In this document: piece by piece, positions 1 to 8,356 of the stretch
Numbering within the stretch: position 1 is the stretch's first letter
Layout: every line of letters starts with the position of its first letter
NCBI RefSeq assembly: GCF_003063335.1
Contig: NZ_NERX01000005.1
Coordinates: 124,001-188,000, forward strand
Source: Limnohabitans sp. MMS-10A-192
Lineage (GTDB): Bacteria > Pseudomonadota > Gammaproteobacteria > Burkholderiales > Burkholderiaceae_C
Direction of reading: 5' to 3'
Length of the DNA stretch: 64,000 nt
Position numbers and translations under genes: made by a program
The notes under the pieces: generated by a model
Databases searched by the model: none
Seen by the model: only the letters and a program-made list of their open reading frames with translations
What the model was told of the DNA's origin: nothing

Positions 1-1
1 T

Positions 2-904
2 TCTGTGGCCAAAGGCCAAGACGTGTGGGAAAGCAAATGCGCCCACTGCCACGGCGTGTTCGGTGAGTCTGGTGAGGTGTTCAGTCCGCTGATTGGTGGC
101 ACCACCGCCGAAGACGTCAAGACAGGCCGCGTGGCCAATTTGAATCGCTCGGACTATCCAGGCCGCACCACCATCATGAAGGTGGCGACGGTGTCGACTT
201 TGTGGGACTACATCAACCGCGCCATGCCATGGACCGCTCCGAAGTCTTTGACGACAGAAGAAGTCTATGCGGTGACGGCGTTCTTGTTGAACTTGGGCAA
301 TGTGGTGCCTGATGACTTCGTGCTGTCGGACAAAAACATCGCTGACGTGCAAAACCGCATGCCCAATCGCAACGGCATGACGACCCAGCACGCCATGTGG
401 CCCGGCAAGGAATTTGGTGGCGTTAAAAAGCCAGATACCGATAACAAAATCTGCATGAAAGATTGCACGCCTGAGCCCAAATTGGCGTCCTTCTTGCCCG
501 ACTTCGCCCGCAACGCGCACGGTAACCTCGCGGAACAAAACCGCCTGGTGGGCCAGCAGCACGGGGTGGACACCACCAAGCCAGAAGCCAAGGCCGGCAT
601 GCCTGTTGTTGCAGCCCCTGTTGCGGCAGCGCCAGCCAAGCCAGAAAACGCCGAGGCCAAAGCAGCCATCGCCTTGCTGAACAAATACAGTTGTACCGCT
701 TGCCATGGTGTAGACAAGAAAGTGGTTGGCCCAGGCTTCAATGAGATTGCCAAGAAGCACTCAGGCAAGATTGACTATTTGGTTGGCAAAATCAAGGCCG
801 GTGGTTCGGGTGTCTGGGGTTCTATCCCGATGCCCCAACAGACTCTGCCTGATGCAGACGCCAAGAAAATTGCCGAATGGATTTCCAAGGGGGCCAGCAA
901 GTAA
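2..904 (+). CDS. soxD: SoxD, diheme cytochrome c subunit of sulfane dehydrogenase SoxCD (5' end missing)
   Basis: The reading frame is open from the first bases of the window, so the true start and signal peptide lie upstream. Counting from the GTG at position 5, two haem c sites are visible: CAHCH (residues 12-16) and CTACH (230-234), separated by a Pro/Ala-rich linker (about 195-215). This two-domain cytochrome layout, directly upstream of soxYZAXB, fits SoxD, the electron-accepting partner of the molybdenum subunit SoxC, in the periplasm. SoxC would be expected just upstream, outside the window. An unrelated diheme cytochrome is possible but unlikely in this context. Confidence 0.85.
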   Translation, partial: SVAKGQDVWESKCAHCHGVFGESGEVFSPLIGGTTAEDVKTGRVANLNRSDYPGRTTIMKVATVSTLWDYINRAMPWTAPKSLTTEEVYAVTAFLLNLGNVVPDDFVLSDKNIADVQNRMPNRNGMTTQHAMWPGKEFGGVKKPDTDNKICMKDCTPEPKLASFLPDFARNAHGNLAEQNRLVGQQHGVDTTKPEAKAGMPVVAAPVAAAPAKPENAEAKAAIALLNKYSCTACHGVDKKVVGPGFNEIAKKHSGKIDYLVGKIKAGGSGVWGSIPMPQQTLPDADAKKIAEWISKGASK

Positions 905-973
905 TGCGGGATACTCCCGTAGTGTTGCTGAACCAATTTCACTAGCATCATTCAATCATCAAGGAGATTTCAG

Positions 974-1429
974 ATGCAAACTCGTCGCGAGACACTCAAG
1001 CAAAGTGCTGTTGTTGCCGGCTTGCTGGCGTCGGCTGGCTTTCCTCAGTTCGCCCACGCTGCTTTCAACAAAGCCGGCTTTGATGCCAAATCCGTTCAGG
1101 ATGCAGCCAAGGCCTATGGCGCTGCCAGCCTGGCCGAAAGCAAGGATGTGACCATCACCGGTCCGGACATCGCTGAAAACGGAGCCGTGGTGCCCTTGGG
1201 TGCCAGCACTACTTTGGCTGGCGTCAAACAATTGTTGATCCTGGTCGAAAAGAACCCTGCAGCTTTGGTGGCCATGTTCCACGTGAGCGATGCTGTTGAA
1301 GCCAACTTTGCGACCCGCGCCAAGATGGGCCAGTCGTCTGACGTTTACGCTGTGGCCATCATGGCCGACGGCAAGGCTTTCTTCGCCAAGAAGGAAGTCA
1401 AAGTCACTTTGGGCGGTTGCGGCGGTTAA
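974..1429 (+). CDS. soxY: SoxY, thiosulfate-oxidation carrier protein
   Basis: 151 residues. SoxY covalently carries the sulfur substrate on a C-terminal cysteine during Sox thiosulfate oxidation in the periplasm. The protein ends in the diagnostic GGCGG motif with the carrier Cys at 149. The N-terminus has twin arginines (RRETLKQ) followed by a hydrophobic stretch ending AHA, consistent with Tat export, which is known for SoxY and would carry SoxZ with it. A strong AAGGAG ribosome site lies at about 961-966. It is followed 48 bp later by soxZ, so the two are almost certainly cotranscribed. Confidence 0.96.
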   Translation: MQTRRETLKQSAVVAGLLASAGFPQFAHAAFNKAGFDAKSVQDAAKAYGAASLAESKDVTITGPDIAENGAVVPLGASTTLAGVKQLLILVEKNPAALVAMFHVSDAVEANFATRAKMGQSSDVYAVAIMADGKAFFAKKEVKVTLGGCGG

Positions 1430-1477
1430 TCGCTCAATTGCTTTTCAACAGAATCATTGAAAGATTAGGAGAAAAAA

Positions 1478-1789
1478 ATGGCAGATCCAATGCGCATTCG
1501 TGCCCAAGCCTCCGGCGACAAAGCCACTGTCCGTGTTCTCATGAGCCACGAGATGGAATCCGGTCAGCGCAAAGACGCCGCCGGCAAACTGGTCCCCGCT
1601 TGGTATATCCAGGAAGTCACCGCCACTTTGAACGGCAAGCAAGTGCTGGCCGCTGAATGGGGCCCAGCCGTGTCCAAGAACCCCTTCATGCAATTTGCCA
1701 TCAAGGGTGCCAAGGCGGGCGACAAAGTCGCTGTGACTTGGAAAGACAACAAGGGCGATACCCGCACAGACGAAGCGACTGTGTCCTGA
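1478..1789 (+). CDS. soxZ: SoxZ, SoxY-binding sulfur carrier partner
   Basis: 103 residues with no signal peptide, as expected for SoxZ, which forms a heterodimer with SoxY and is exported with it. The sequence MADPMRIRAQ at the start, the conserved MSHEMESGQRKD segment and the FMQFAIKGAKAGD region are typical of the family. AGGAG precedes the ATG by a short A-rich spacer. A terminator-like hairpin follows within 20 bp. Confidence 0.96.
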   Translation: MADPMRIRAQASGDKATVRVLMSHEMESGQRKDAAGKLVPAWYIQEVTATLNGKQVLAAEWGPAVSKNPFMQFAIKGAKAGDKVAVTWKDNKGDTRTDEATVS

Positions 1790-1805
1790 TAGCATTCGCG
1801 TGCTC

Positions 1806-1840
1806 AAAGGGGTGAAGTTTTCTGGGCTTCACCCTTTTTT
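1806..1840 (+). terminator. Rho-independent terminator between soxZ and soxA
   Basis: GGGTGAAG pairs with CTTCACCC around a loop of about nine bases, followed by a run of T. It lies between two genes of one pathway, so it probably attenuates rather than fully ends transcription, giving more SoxYZ than downstream products. That role is inferred. Confidence 0.8.
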
Positions 1841-1868
1841 CGTTTCAAGAATTTCAACAGAGGTGACA

Positions 1869-2672
1869 ATGATAAAAGCATCAACACTCTCCATTGCAGC
1901 GGCTTTGGCCCTTTGCATGGTGCCGGCCATGGCCCAGAAAACCGCCAGCCAAGGCATTGACGAATACCGTGCCATGCTGCAAGACGGCAACCCCGCTGAG
2001 CTTTTTGAGGCCAAAGGTGAAGACCTCTGGAAAAAAGTTCGCGGTCCCAAAAACGCTTCTCTTGAAAAGTGCGACCTGGGCAAAGGCCCTGGCGTGGTCA
2101 AAGGGGCTTTCGTTGAGTTGCCCCGCTACTTTGCAGACACCCAGAAGATGCAAGACCTCGAGTCGCGTTTGGTGACCTGCATGGAAACCCTGCAAGGCTT
2201 CAATGCCGCCGAAATTTCAAAGACTGCATTTGGTCGTGGCGAGATGGCCAATGTCACGGCCTTGGCCACCTGGATCTCGGCCGAGTCCAAGGGCCTGCGA
2301 TTCAATTTGTCACAAGCTCACCCGCAAGAAAAAATCTTCTATGAAGTGGGCAAGCGCCTGTTCTTTCAGCGCGGTGGTCCTCATGACTTCTCATGCGCAT
2401 CCTGCCATGGCGAAGAAGGCAAGCGCATTCGCTTGCAAGACTTGCCCATGCTGACCAAGAACCCGGGTGACGGCGTCGGCTTTGCCGCTTGGCCCGCCTA
2501 CCGTGTGTCGAATGGTCAAATGTGGAGCATGCAATTGCGCTTGAACGACTGCTACCGCCAGCAGCGCTTTCCCTACCCCGGCTTTGCCAGCGATGCGACC
2601 GTTGCCTTGGCTACCTACTTGGGCGTGAATGCCAAGGGCGCAGCCTCAGTTGCCCCGGCCATCAAGCGTTGA
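1869..2672 (+). CDS. soxA: SoxA, c-type cytochrome subunit of SoxAX (single-haem type)
   Basis: 267 residues from the ATG at 1869, which has AGAGGTG upstream; an in-frame start at 1800 lies within the preceding terminator and is rejected. Residues 1-22 form a Sec signal ending MAQ. SoxAX joins thiosulfate to the SoxY cysteine. Only one haem site, CASCH (176-180), is present. The N-terminal position that holds a second haem in diheme SoxA has cysteines at 68 and 104 without a CxxCH, as in the known single-haem SoxA class. The catalytic cysteine is Cys228 in LNDCYRQQR. soxX follows 14 bp downstream. Confidence 0.95.
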   Translation: MIKASTLSIAAALALCMVPAMAQKTASQGIDEYRAMLQDGNPAELFEAKGEDLWKKVRGPKNASLEKCDLGKGPGVVKGAFVELPRYFADTQKMQDLESRLVTCMETLQGFNAAEISKTAFGRGEMANVTALATWISAESKGLRFNLSQAHPQEKIFYEVGKRLFFQRGGPHDFSCASCHGEEGKRIRLQDLPMLTKNPGDGVGFAAWPAYRVSNGQMWSMQLRLNDCYRQQRFPYPGFASDATVALATYLGVNAKGAASVAPAIKR

Positions 2673-2686
2673 AACAGGAGACCTTC

Positions 2687-3343
2687 ATGAACAAAAAGAC
2701 CCAACTCGTTTTGGCCAGCGTGGCTGCCGCTTTGGTGGCCGCAGGTTGCGCATCCGGTCCTTCCTTGGCTGAGCTGAACACGTTGACAGACAAAATCGTG
2801 AAAGCTTCTTTCCGTGACCAAAGTCATGTGAAAGTCGAACGCATCACGGCCACCGACGAGACCAACCGCGCTTGCAGTGATGCCGATGTGGCGGGCAAGC
2901 CACTGGACGAAAAAACGGCCAAGGCCATTGAAGAGATGAATCTGAAAGCCATCAAGTGGCCCTCGGACGGCAAGTTCATCGGTGACTGGAAAGAGGGCGA
3001 AAAAATCGCCCAAAGCGGTCGCGGCCTGACCTGGACAGACAAAGCAGGCGACGTGAATGGTGGCAACTGCTACAACTGCCATCAGATCAGCAAGGAAGAG
3101 ATTTCCTTCGGCACGATTGGGCCCAGCCTCTACAACTACGGCAAGATCCGTGGCGTGACCGACCCCAACAGCCCAGCCACCAAAGCCATCGTGGAATACA
3201 CCTGGGGCAAGATCTGGAACGCCAAGGCCTACAACGCCTGTTCCAACATGCCTCGCGCAGGTCACATGGGCATCTTGGATGAGACACAGGTTCGCCACAT
3301 TGTCGGCTTGTTGCTCGATACCAAATCACCCGTCAACCAGTGA
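2687..3343 (+). CDS. soxX: SoxX, c-type cytochrome subunit of SoxAX, predicted lipoprotein
   Basis: 218 residues from the ATG at 2687, preceded by CAGGAG; the longer frame from 2489 overlaps soxA and is rejected. The haem site is CYNCH (128-132) and the likely distal methionine ligand is Met188 in NMPRAGH. The N-terminus (basic MNKK, hydrophobic core, LVAAGC with Cys21) looks like a lipoprotein signal, which would tether the SoxAX complex to a membrane; many SoxX proteins are soluble, so this is worth testing. It ends 8 bp before a strong terminator. Confidence 0.94.
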   Translation: MNKKTQLVLASVAAALVAAGCASGPSLAELNTLTDKIVKASFRDQSHVKVERITATDETNRACSDADVAGKPLDEKTAKAIEEMNLKAIKWPSDGKFIGDWKEGEKIAQSGRGLTWTDKAGDVNGGNCYNCHQISKEEISFGTIGPSLYNYGKIRGVTDPNSPATKAIVEYTWGKIWNAKAYNACSNMPRAGHMGILDETQVRHIVGLLLDTKSPVNQ

Positions 3344-3350
3344 CGCCTTG

Positions 3351-3376
3351 AAAACCCGGCACGTCCGGGTTTTTTT
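3351..3376 (+). terminator. Rho-independent terminator after soxX
   Basis: AACCCGG pairs with CCGGGTT around ACGT-like loop bases and is followed by seven T residues, just before soxB. It implies that soxB is read through partially or has its own promoter. Confidence 0.85.
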
Positions 3377-3403
3377 GCTTCCAATACATCAGTGAGTGCA
3401 AAT

Positions 3404-5140
3404 ATGAACCTGACCAAACGCGAATTTATCCAAGTGATGGGCGCCGGCACCATGGCCGGCATGAGCATGGGCAAGTTTTCAGAAGCCAGTGCCACCACAG
3501 CAGCCAACGGCCTTTATGACATCCCCAAATTCGGCAATGTGTCTTTCTTGCACATGACCGATTGCCACGCGCAGCTCAAGCCCATTTATTTCCGTGAGCC
3601 CAGCATCAACATGGGCATTGGCTCCATGCAGGGCAATTTGCCGCATTTGGTGGGGGAGCACTTGCTCAAAGTGGCCAAGATCCGCCCTGGTTCAGCCGAG
3701 GCGCACGCGCTGACGTATCTGGACTACGAAAAAGCGGCCAACCGCTACGGCAAGGTCGGCGGTTTCGCGCACCTGGCCACGCTGGTCAAGCGCATGAAGG
3801 CCAGCCGTCCAGGCGCATTGTTGCTGGACGGTGGTGACACCTGGCAAGGTTCGGGCACCTGTTTGTGGACCAATGGTCAAGACATGGTCGACGCCTGCAA
3901 GTTGCTGGGCGTGGACGTCATGACCGGCCACTGGGAGTTCACGCTGGGCATGGAGCGTGTCAAAGAAATCGTCGAGAAAGACTTTGCGGGCAAGGTGGAC
4001 TTTGTCGCGCAAAACATCAAGACCAACGACTTTGGCGATCCAGTCTTCAAGCCCTATGTGATCCGTGAGATCAACGGTGTGCCTTGCGCCATCATCGGCC
4101 AGGCTTTCCCTTACACGCCTATTGCCAACCCCCGCTACATGGTGGCCGACTGGGCCTTTGGCATCCAGGACGACAACATGCAAAAGATGGTGGACGAAGC
4201 CCGCGGCAAAGGTGCGCAGGTCGTCGTCGTCATCAGCCACAACGGCATGGACGTGGACCTGAAAATGGCCAGCCGCGTGAGCGGCATCGACGCCATCATG
4301 GGCGGTCACACACACGACGGCATGCCTGTGGCTACCCTGGTGTCCAACAAAGGCGGCAAAACCATCGTCACCAATGCAGGCTCCAATGGCAAGTTCCTGG
4401 GGGTGCTCGACTTCGATGTCAAAGACAAAAAGGTCAGCGATTTCCGCTACAAGCTGTTGCCCGTGTTCTCGAACATGCTGCCCGCCGACAAAGAGATGGA
4501 CGCCCTGATCACCAAGATCCGCGCACCCTATGAAGCCAAGCTGTCCGAAAAGCTGGGCATCTCGGAAGGCTTGCTCTACCGCCGTGGCAACTTCAATGGC
4601 ACGGGCGACCAATTGCTGGTCGATGCTTTGCTGGATGTGCAAGGGGCCGAGATCGCGTTCTCGCCAGGCTTTCGCTGGGGCACATCGCTCTTGCCGGGCC
4701 AGGCCATCACACGCGAGTGGCTGCTCGACATGACGGCCACCACTTACTCGTACGCCACCGTGACCGAGATGACCGGCGAGACCATCAAGACCGTCCTCGA
4801 AGACGTGTGCGACAACCTCTTCAACCCCGACCCTTACTACCAACAAGGTGGCGACATGGTGCGCGTGGGTGGCTTGAGCTACAGCTGCAATCCGCTGGGC
4901 AAGATGGGTACACGGATTGGCGACATGCGCCTGAATGGGCAATTGATCGACGCGGGCAAAAAATACAAGGTGGCCGGTTGGGCGCCCGTGGCCGAAGAAG
5001 CCCGCAACCAAGGCAACAAGCAAGTGTGGGAAGTCGTGGAGACTTGGCTCAAGACGCAGCCCGGTGGCCGTGTCAAGCCGCGCAAGCTCAATGCGCCCAA
5101 GATCACAGGTGGCTTGCCCAATCAGGGCTACGTGGCCTGA
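3404..5140 (+). CDS. soxB: SoxB, dimanganese thiosulfohydrolase
   Basis: 578 residues from ATG 3404; a GTG at 3392 is an alternative. SoxB hydrolyses the sulfate group from the SoxY-bound intermediate in the periplasm. It belongs to the 5'-nucleotidase/metallophosphatase family, and the metal motifs are visible: MTDCHAQ (Asp53, His55), GGDTWQGSG, GHWEFTLG and GGHTHDG. The N-terminus (TKREFIQVMGAG) resembles a Tat-like signal. Length matches the family (about 560-580). A large open frame on the opposite strand is only a codon-bias shadow. Confidence 0.96.
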   Translation: MNLTKREFIQVMGAGTMAGMSMGKFSEASATTAANGLYDIPKFGNVSFLHMTDCHAQLKPIYFREPSINMGIGSMQGNLPHLVGEHLLKVAKIRPGSAEAHALTYLDYEKAANRYGKVGGFAHLATLVKRMKASRPGALLLDGGDTWQGSGTCLWTNGQDMVDACKLLGVDVMTGHWEFTLGMERVKEIVEKDFAGKVDFVAQNIKTNDFGDPVFKPYVIREINGVPCAIIGQAFPYTPIANPRYMVADWAFGIQDDNMQKMVDEARGKGAQVVVVISHNGMDVDLKMASRVSGIDAIMGGHTHDGMPVATLVSNKGGKTIVTNAGSNGKFLGVLDFDVKDKKVSDFRYKLLPVFSNMLPADKEMDALITKIRAPYEAKLSEKLGISEGLLYRRGNFNGTGDQLLVDALLDVQGAEIAFSPGFRWGTSLLPGQAITREWLLDMTATTYSYATVTEMTGETIKTVLEDVCDNLFNPDPYYQQGGDMVRVGGLSYSCNPLGKMGTRIGDMRLNGQLIDAGKKYKVAGWAPVAEEARNQGNKQVWEVVETWLKTQPGGRVKPRKLNAPKITGGLPNQGYVA

Positions 5141-5155
5141 TGGGGAGATGCAGGG

Positions 5156-5186
5156 AGTTGATCTGCAACCGGTTTGCAGATCAACT
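5156..5186 (+). promoter_or_regulatory. Long perfect hairpin between soxB and the SoxH-like gene
   Basis: The arm AGTTGATCTGCAA is followed by a 5-base loop and its exact 13-base reverse complement. No T-run follows, so it is not a classic terminator. It may stabilise the soxB mRNA 3' end or act as a weak terminator. Confidence 0.55.
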
Positions 5187-5208
5187 TGGCTTTGAAAGGT
5201 GATGACGC

Positions 5209-6207
5209 ATGAAACGTAGACATATGTTGGCCGCCAGTGCTGTGTGCGCTGGGGTAGCACTTTGGCCAGAAGCCCGTTTGTTGGCGCAACAAGCACAGGA
5301 CTTCATCGAAGGCCCGCCGGTCGGTGATATCCCAGCCAAGCAATTGTCAGCACATGTCTGGATGATCTTTTCGCCGGATGGTTTTCCCACCCCGGAAAAC
5401 CGCGGCATGATGTCCAACGTCATCTTCGTGGTGACCTCGGCGGGCGTGGTCGTGATCGACTCAGGGGCATCGCTTCAAATCGGACAGATGGCCATCCGCA
5501 TGATCCGAAAAGTGACCGATAAGCCGGTCGTTGCGGTGTTCAACAGCCACTATCACGGCGATCACTGGCTGGGTAACCACGCCTTTGTCAAAGCCTATGG
5601 CCAACAGTTGCCGATCTATGCCCTGCAAAGCACGATCGACAAGCTCAAGGGGGCAGAAGGCAACCTTTGGCGCGGCCTCATGGAACGGTGGACCAACCAG
5701 TCCACCTTGGGCACCGAAGTGGTCTTGCCCAACACAGCCGTCAAGCATGGCCAGGTGATCCAAATCGGTGATGTGACATTCCGCATGCACCATTACGGTA
5801 ACGCCCACACGCCATCGGACCTGTGTGTGGAGGTGGTGCAAGACAAACTCACGGCCGTGGGCGACATCGCCATGGCCAACCGCATCGCCAACATGGACGA
5901 AGGCTCTTATCCGGGCACATTCAAGTACTACCAAGCCCTCACGGCGGCAACAGGCGATCAGCTCTGGGTGCCGGGCCATGGTCAAGGCAGTCAAGATTTG
6001 CTCAAGACCTATGGCGAGTTCATGGCGGGCATCTGGGAGCCTTGTCTGCAAGCGGTCAAGGACGGCAAGTCGGAGTCAGAGGCGCGCAGCATGGTGCTCA
6101 AAGACGTGCGTGTGACATCCCGTGCCAAGACCATGCAGGGCTTTGAAGGCAACATCGGCAAATACATCAGCCTGGCTTACCTGGAAGCAGAAAAAGAAGC
6201 GTTCTGA
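5209..6207 (+). CDS. SoxH-like periplasmic metallo-beta-lactamase-fold hydrolase
   Basis: 332 residues with an N-terminal export signal (MKRRHM, hydrophobic stretch, LLAQQA). The zinc-binding signature HxHxDH is seen as SHYHGDHW (His114, His116, Asp118, His119), and later metal ligands are supplied by the HTPSDL and VPGHGQG regions. Proteins of this kind (SoxH and the quinoprotein relay metallohydrolases) are often encoded at the end of sox clusters, but their substrate is not settled. The position downstream of soxB with the same strand supports a sulfur-linked role. Confidence 0.82.
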   Translation: MKRRHMLAASAVCAGVALWPEARLLAQQAQDFIEGPPVGDIPAKQLSAHVWMIFSPDGFPTPENRGMMSNVIFVVTSAGVVVIDSGASLQIGQMAIRMIRKVTDKPVVAVFNSHYHGDHWLGNHAFVKAYGQQLPIYALQSTIDKLKGAEGNLWRGLMERWTNQSTLGTEVVLPNTAVKHGQVIQIGDVTFRMHHYGNAHTPSDLCVEVVQDKLTAVGDIAMANRIANMDEGSYPGTFKYYQALTAATGDQLWVPGHGQGSQDLLKTYGEFMAGIWEPCLQAVKDGKSESEARSMVLKDVRVTSRAKTMQGFEGNIGKYISLAYLEAEKEAF

Positions 6208-6231
6208 TTTTTCATAAAAAAGGGGAGACAA

Positions 6232-6954
6232 ATGGCAGATACGAATGGCATGACAGCAGGCAATTCCTGGTCCTTGCTTTGGTTCAGAAGCCGTGACGAT
6301 GTCACGCCTTTCATCAACGACACCGCCGTGCGCATCCGTGCGGGCATCATGCTGGCCATTCCGATCTTCATGGCTTTCACGCTGTGGGACATCGTGTACG
6401 GCAGCCGCTGGATCGTGACTGGCGAGGTGATCAAAGACACCTTCGAGCTCGACTTTGACAACCGCATTCTTTACATGGTCGAGGCCGTGCGCAGAACCTA
6501 TGACTACACCGTTCAGACATGGCTGCTGTTTTATGCCTTGTTTGAAATGCTGGCCGGCATGAGTGTCAAAACGGCTTATCTGTCGCCCACCATCTGGCTG
6601 TCCACATTTCTGGCCCGTCGTGCACGCCCCGTGTGGAAACCTTTGGCGCCCAAAAGATTTGCATGGACCATTGGCGCGTCCATGATCAGTGTTTGTTTGG
6701 TGTTTTTTCACCCCGAAAAATTCGCCGCGGCCATCAACTTCATCTTTCAATCTGCAGTGCTGCCAACGACCGAGCAATATTTGCCGCGCTGGTTGCCCTT
6801 GGTGATGGTCTGGGTGTGTTTGGGCTTCATGTGGTTAGAAGCGGTGCTTGGCTATTGCCTCGGCTGTGAAGTTCATGCCTTGCTGGTGAAGCTGGGCGTT
6901 TTTCAGGACGAGTGCGAAGCCTGCAACAACCTGGACTTCGGACCGCCGCGTTGA
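6232..6954 (+). CDS. DUF4395-type membrane protein of the sox cluster
   Basis: 240 residues with about four hydrophobic segments (roughly 38-56, 95-120, 140-158 and 185-215). The second half matches the DUF4395 pattern: APKRFAWTIG followed by a helix and a terminal LEAVLGYCLGCE with CxxC (Cys209, Cys212); another CEAC lies near the C-terminus. DUF4395 proteins are often found beside rhodaneses and sulfur-oxidation genes and may handle sulfane sulfur or thiols at the membrane; that is inference. It starts 25 bp after the SoxH-like gene, behind AGGGGAG. Confidence 0.7.
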   Translation: MADTNGMTAGNSWSLLWFRSRDDVTPFINDTAVRIRAGIMLAIPIFMAFTLWDIVYGSRWIVTGEVIKDTFELDFDNRILYMVEAVRRTYDYTVQTWLLFYALFEMLAGMSVKTAYLSPTIWLSTFLARRARPVWKPLAPKRFAWTIGASMISVCLVFFHPEKFAAAINFIFQSAVLPTTEQYLPRWLPLVMVWVCLGFMWLEAVLGYCLGCEVHALLVKLGVFQDECEACNNLDFGPPR

Positions 6955-6962
6955 TGCGATGC

Positions 6963-6987
6963 AACGCCAGCCCGATTGGCTGGCGTT
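6963..6987. terminator. Hairpin between convergent genes
   Basis: AACGCCAGCC and GGCTGGCGTT form a perfect 10-bp stem with a 5-base loop. It sits between the convergent DUF4395 and rhodanese genes and probably acts on both strands, although no long T-run is present. Confidence 0.55.
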
Positions 6988-6998
6988 ATGGGCCCTGT

Positions 6999-7346
6999 TC
7001 AGCCCATGAAATTGCGCCAAGCCCCGATGTTGTGCACTTTGGCGTAACCGTTTTTCTTCAACACCAATTTGGCCATCCCGCTGCGACTGCCGCTGGCACA
7101 GCCCACCACCACTGGGCCTGTGCGCGGGACTTCAGCCAAACGAGAGCCCAATTCGTGGAGCGGAATGTTGATGGTGCCAGGCGCATTGCCCGAGGCAAAC
7201 TCTGAGGCAGACCGCACATCCACCAAGGTGGCGCCTTCTTGTTTGAGTTGAGGCAACAAACGCATCACACGTCTGGCATTCCACCATTTGTAGCCCAGCC
7301 AAAGGGCCAGCGCCAACATGGGCCAATAGTTTTTCAACGCATCCAT
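6999..7346 (-). CDS. Membrane-anchored single-domain rhodanese
   Basis: 115 residues. A hydrophobic segment (residues 7-20) followed by basic residues suggests an N-terminal anchor with the catalytic domain in the cytoplasm. The rhodanese domain shows LVDVRSASEF and the active-site loop CASGSRSG with the sulfur-accepting Cys83. It is likely to move sulfane sulfur produced by the neighbouring Sox and SoxH-type enzymes. Cotranscribed with the next rhodanese gene, which lies 15 bp upstream on the same strand. Confidence 0.85.
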   Translation of the reverse strand: MDALKNYWPMLALALWLGYKWWNARRVMRLLPQLKQEGATLVDVRSASEFASGNAPGTINIPLHELGSRLAEVPRTGPVVVGCASGSRSGMAKLVLKKNGYAKVHNIGAWRNFMG

Positions 7347-7361
7347 GGTCTTCTCCTGGGT

Positions 7362-7748
7362 TCAGGGTTGTGGGGCCACCAAGGGCCATCCTTTGGCTGC
7401 CCATTGGCTCATCCCGCCTTCTACATAGCGGATGTTTTGATAGCCGCGTTTTTTCAGTTCGGTGAGTGTGGCTTTCGAGCGATTTTGGGTGTTACAAATC
7501 AACAGGACAGGCTTGTCCGTCGTTTGTGGGATCAAGTTCAGTTTGCGCGAGAGCTCGCTCATGGGCAGCAGCACAGCACCCTGGGCTACACCTGTGCGGT
7601 GCTCGGGTGATTCGCGAATGTCGATCAGGGTGATCTTTCCCGCTTCGTGATCAGTGCGTGCTTGCTCCAGTGAAACTTTGTCCACATCGCTGGCCGATGA
7701 ACACGCGGTGAGGACCGCCATCACAATAAGGAGAAGAAGTTTTTGCAT
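7362..7748 (-). CDS. Rhodanese-domain lipoprotein
   Basis: 128 residues from the ATG at 7748, which has AGGAAC upstream and starts a lipoprotein signal (MQKLLLLIVMAVLTAC, lipidated Cys16); a longer frame from 7862 would bury this signal. The rhodanese domain has LIDIRESPEH and the active-site loop CNTQNRS with Cys85. It would act in the periplasm as a membrane-tethered sulfane-sulfur acceptor. Paired with the membrane rhodanese downstream, giving one enzyme on each side of the inner membrane. Confidence 0.85.
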   Translation of the reverse strand: MQKLLLLIVMAVLTACSSASDVDKVSLEQARTDHEAGKITLIDIRESPEHRTGVAQGAVLLPMSELSRKLNLIPQTTDKPVLLICNTQNRSKATLTELKKRGYQNIRYVEGGMSQWAAKGWPLVAPQP

Positions 7749-7876
7749 CGCTGTATCAGTTCCTGTGGGATTAATATAAGCGATTGTAGATATATTGGGA
7801 TTCTGTGTCGGGCCAGCGCAGCGCAATTGGCTTGAACTCTTTGAGCGATGTTTGACCCTCACAAGGAAGGAAAGCG

Positions 7877-8347
7877 ATGAAAAAAAACGTCACAAGTCTG
7901 GCTCTGGGCTTCTTGGTCGTGATGCCTGGCATTTCCAACGCCATGTCTGCGCAAGAGAGCCGCTTGGCGGGACAGGCCATGCATTGCGCCGCCATCTTCA
8001 GCGTTTTGGCGCAAGCATTTTCAAATGATCCAGGCAAAGGCCCCAGGTTTTCCAAAGGCGTGGACGTGCTGACCGATGTCTATCTGAAAGAGCAGCCCTC
8101 GCCCAGCGATCCTGGCGTGCTGGCAGCAGCAGCGCAGCGCCGATCGGAGGCGGTGAAACAACTGCACGCAGCATGGCCCAGCCAAGCCGCCCCTTTGCGC
8201 GAAGACGGTGTCATGTGCGGTGCGTGGGTCGAAGGGTTTCTGGGGCAGGGGGATCGGTATCAATTCATCCCGGTCTACCCCAAGGTGGTGGCGCCCCATA
8301 TCCGTGGGCAATACCAAACGCTGCTGGAAGAGGCCATGCGCCGCTGA
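7877..8347 (+). CDS. Hypothetical periplasmic protein
   Basis: 156 residues, not recognised. AAGGAAGG precedes the ATG. The N-terminus is a clear Sec signal with probable cleavage after SNA (residue 22). The mature part has two cysteines (in AMHCAA and VMCGAW) that may form a disulfide, and is otherwise helical and soluble in appearance. It is transcribed divergently from the rhodanese pair and ends just before the left end of the integrated element. Confidence 0.6.
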   Translation: MKKNVTSLALGFLVVMPGISNAMSAQESRLAGQAMHCAAIFSVLAQAFSNDPGKGPRFSKGVDVLTDVYLKEQPSPSDPGVLAAAAQRRSEAVKQLHAAWPSQAAPLREDGVMCGAWVEGFLGQGDRYQFIPVYPKVVAPHIRGQYQTLLEEAMRR

Positions 8348-8356
8348 AGCGACCAA

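Noticed and set aside
3692..5296. 534-codon minus-strand frame opposite soxB
   Set aside because: Shadow of soxB; no ribosome site or motif.
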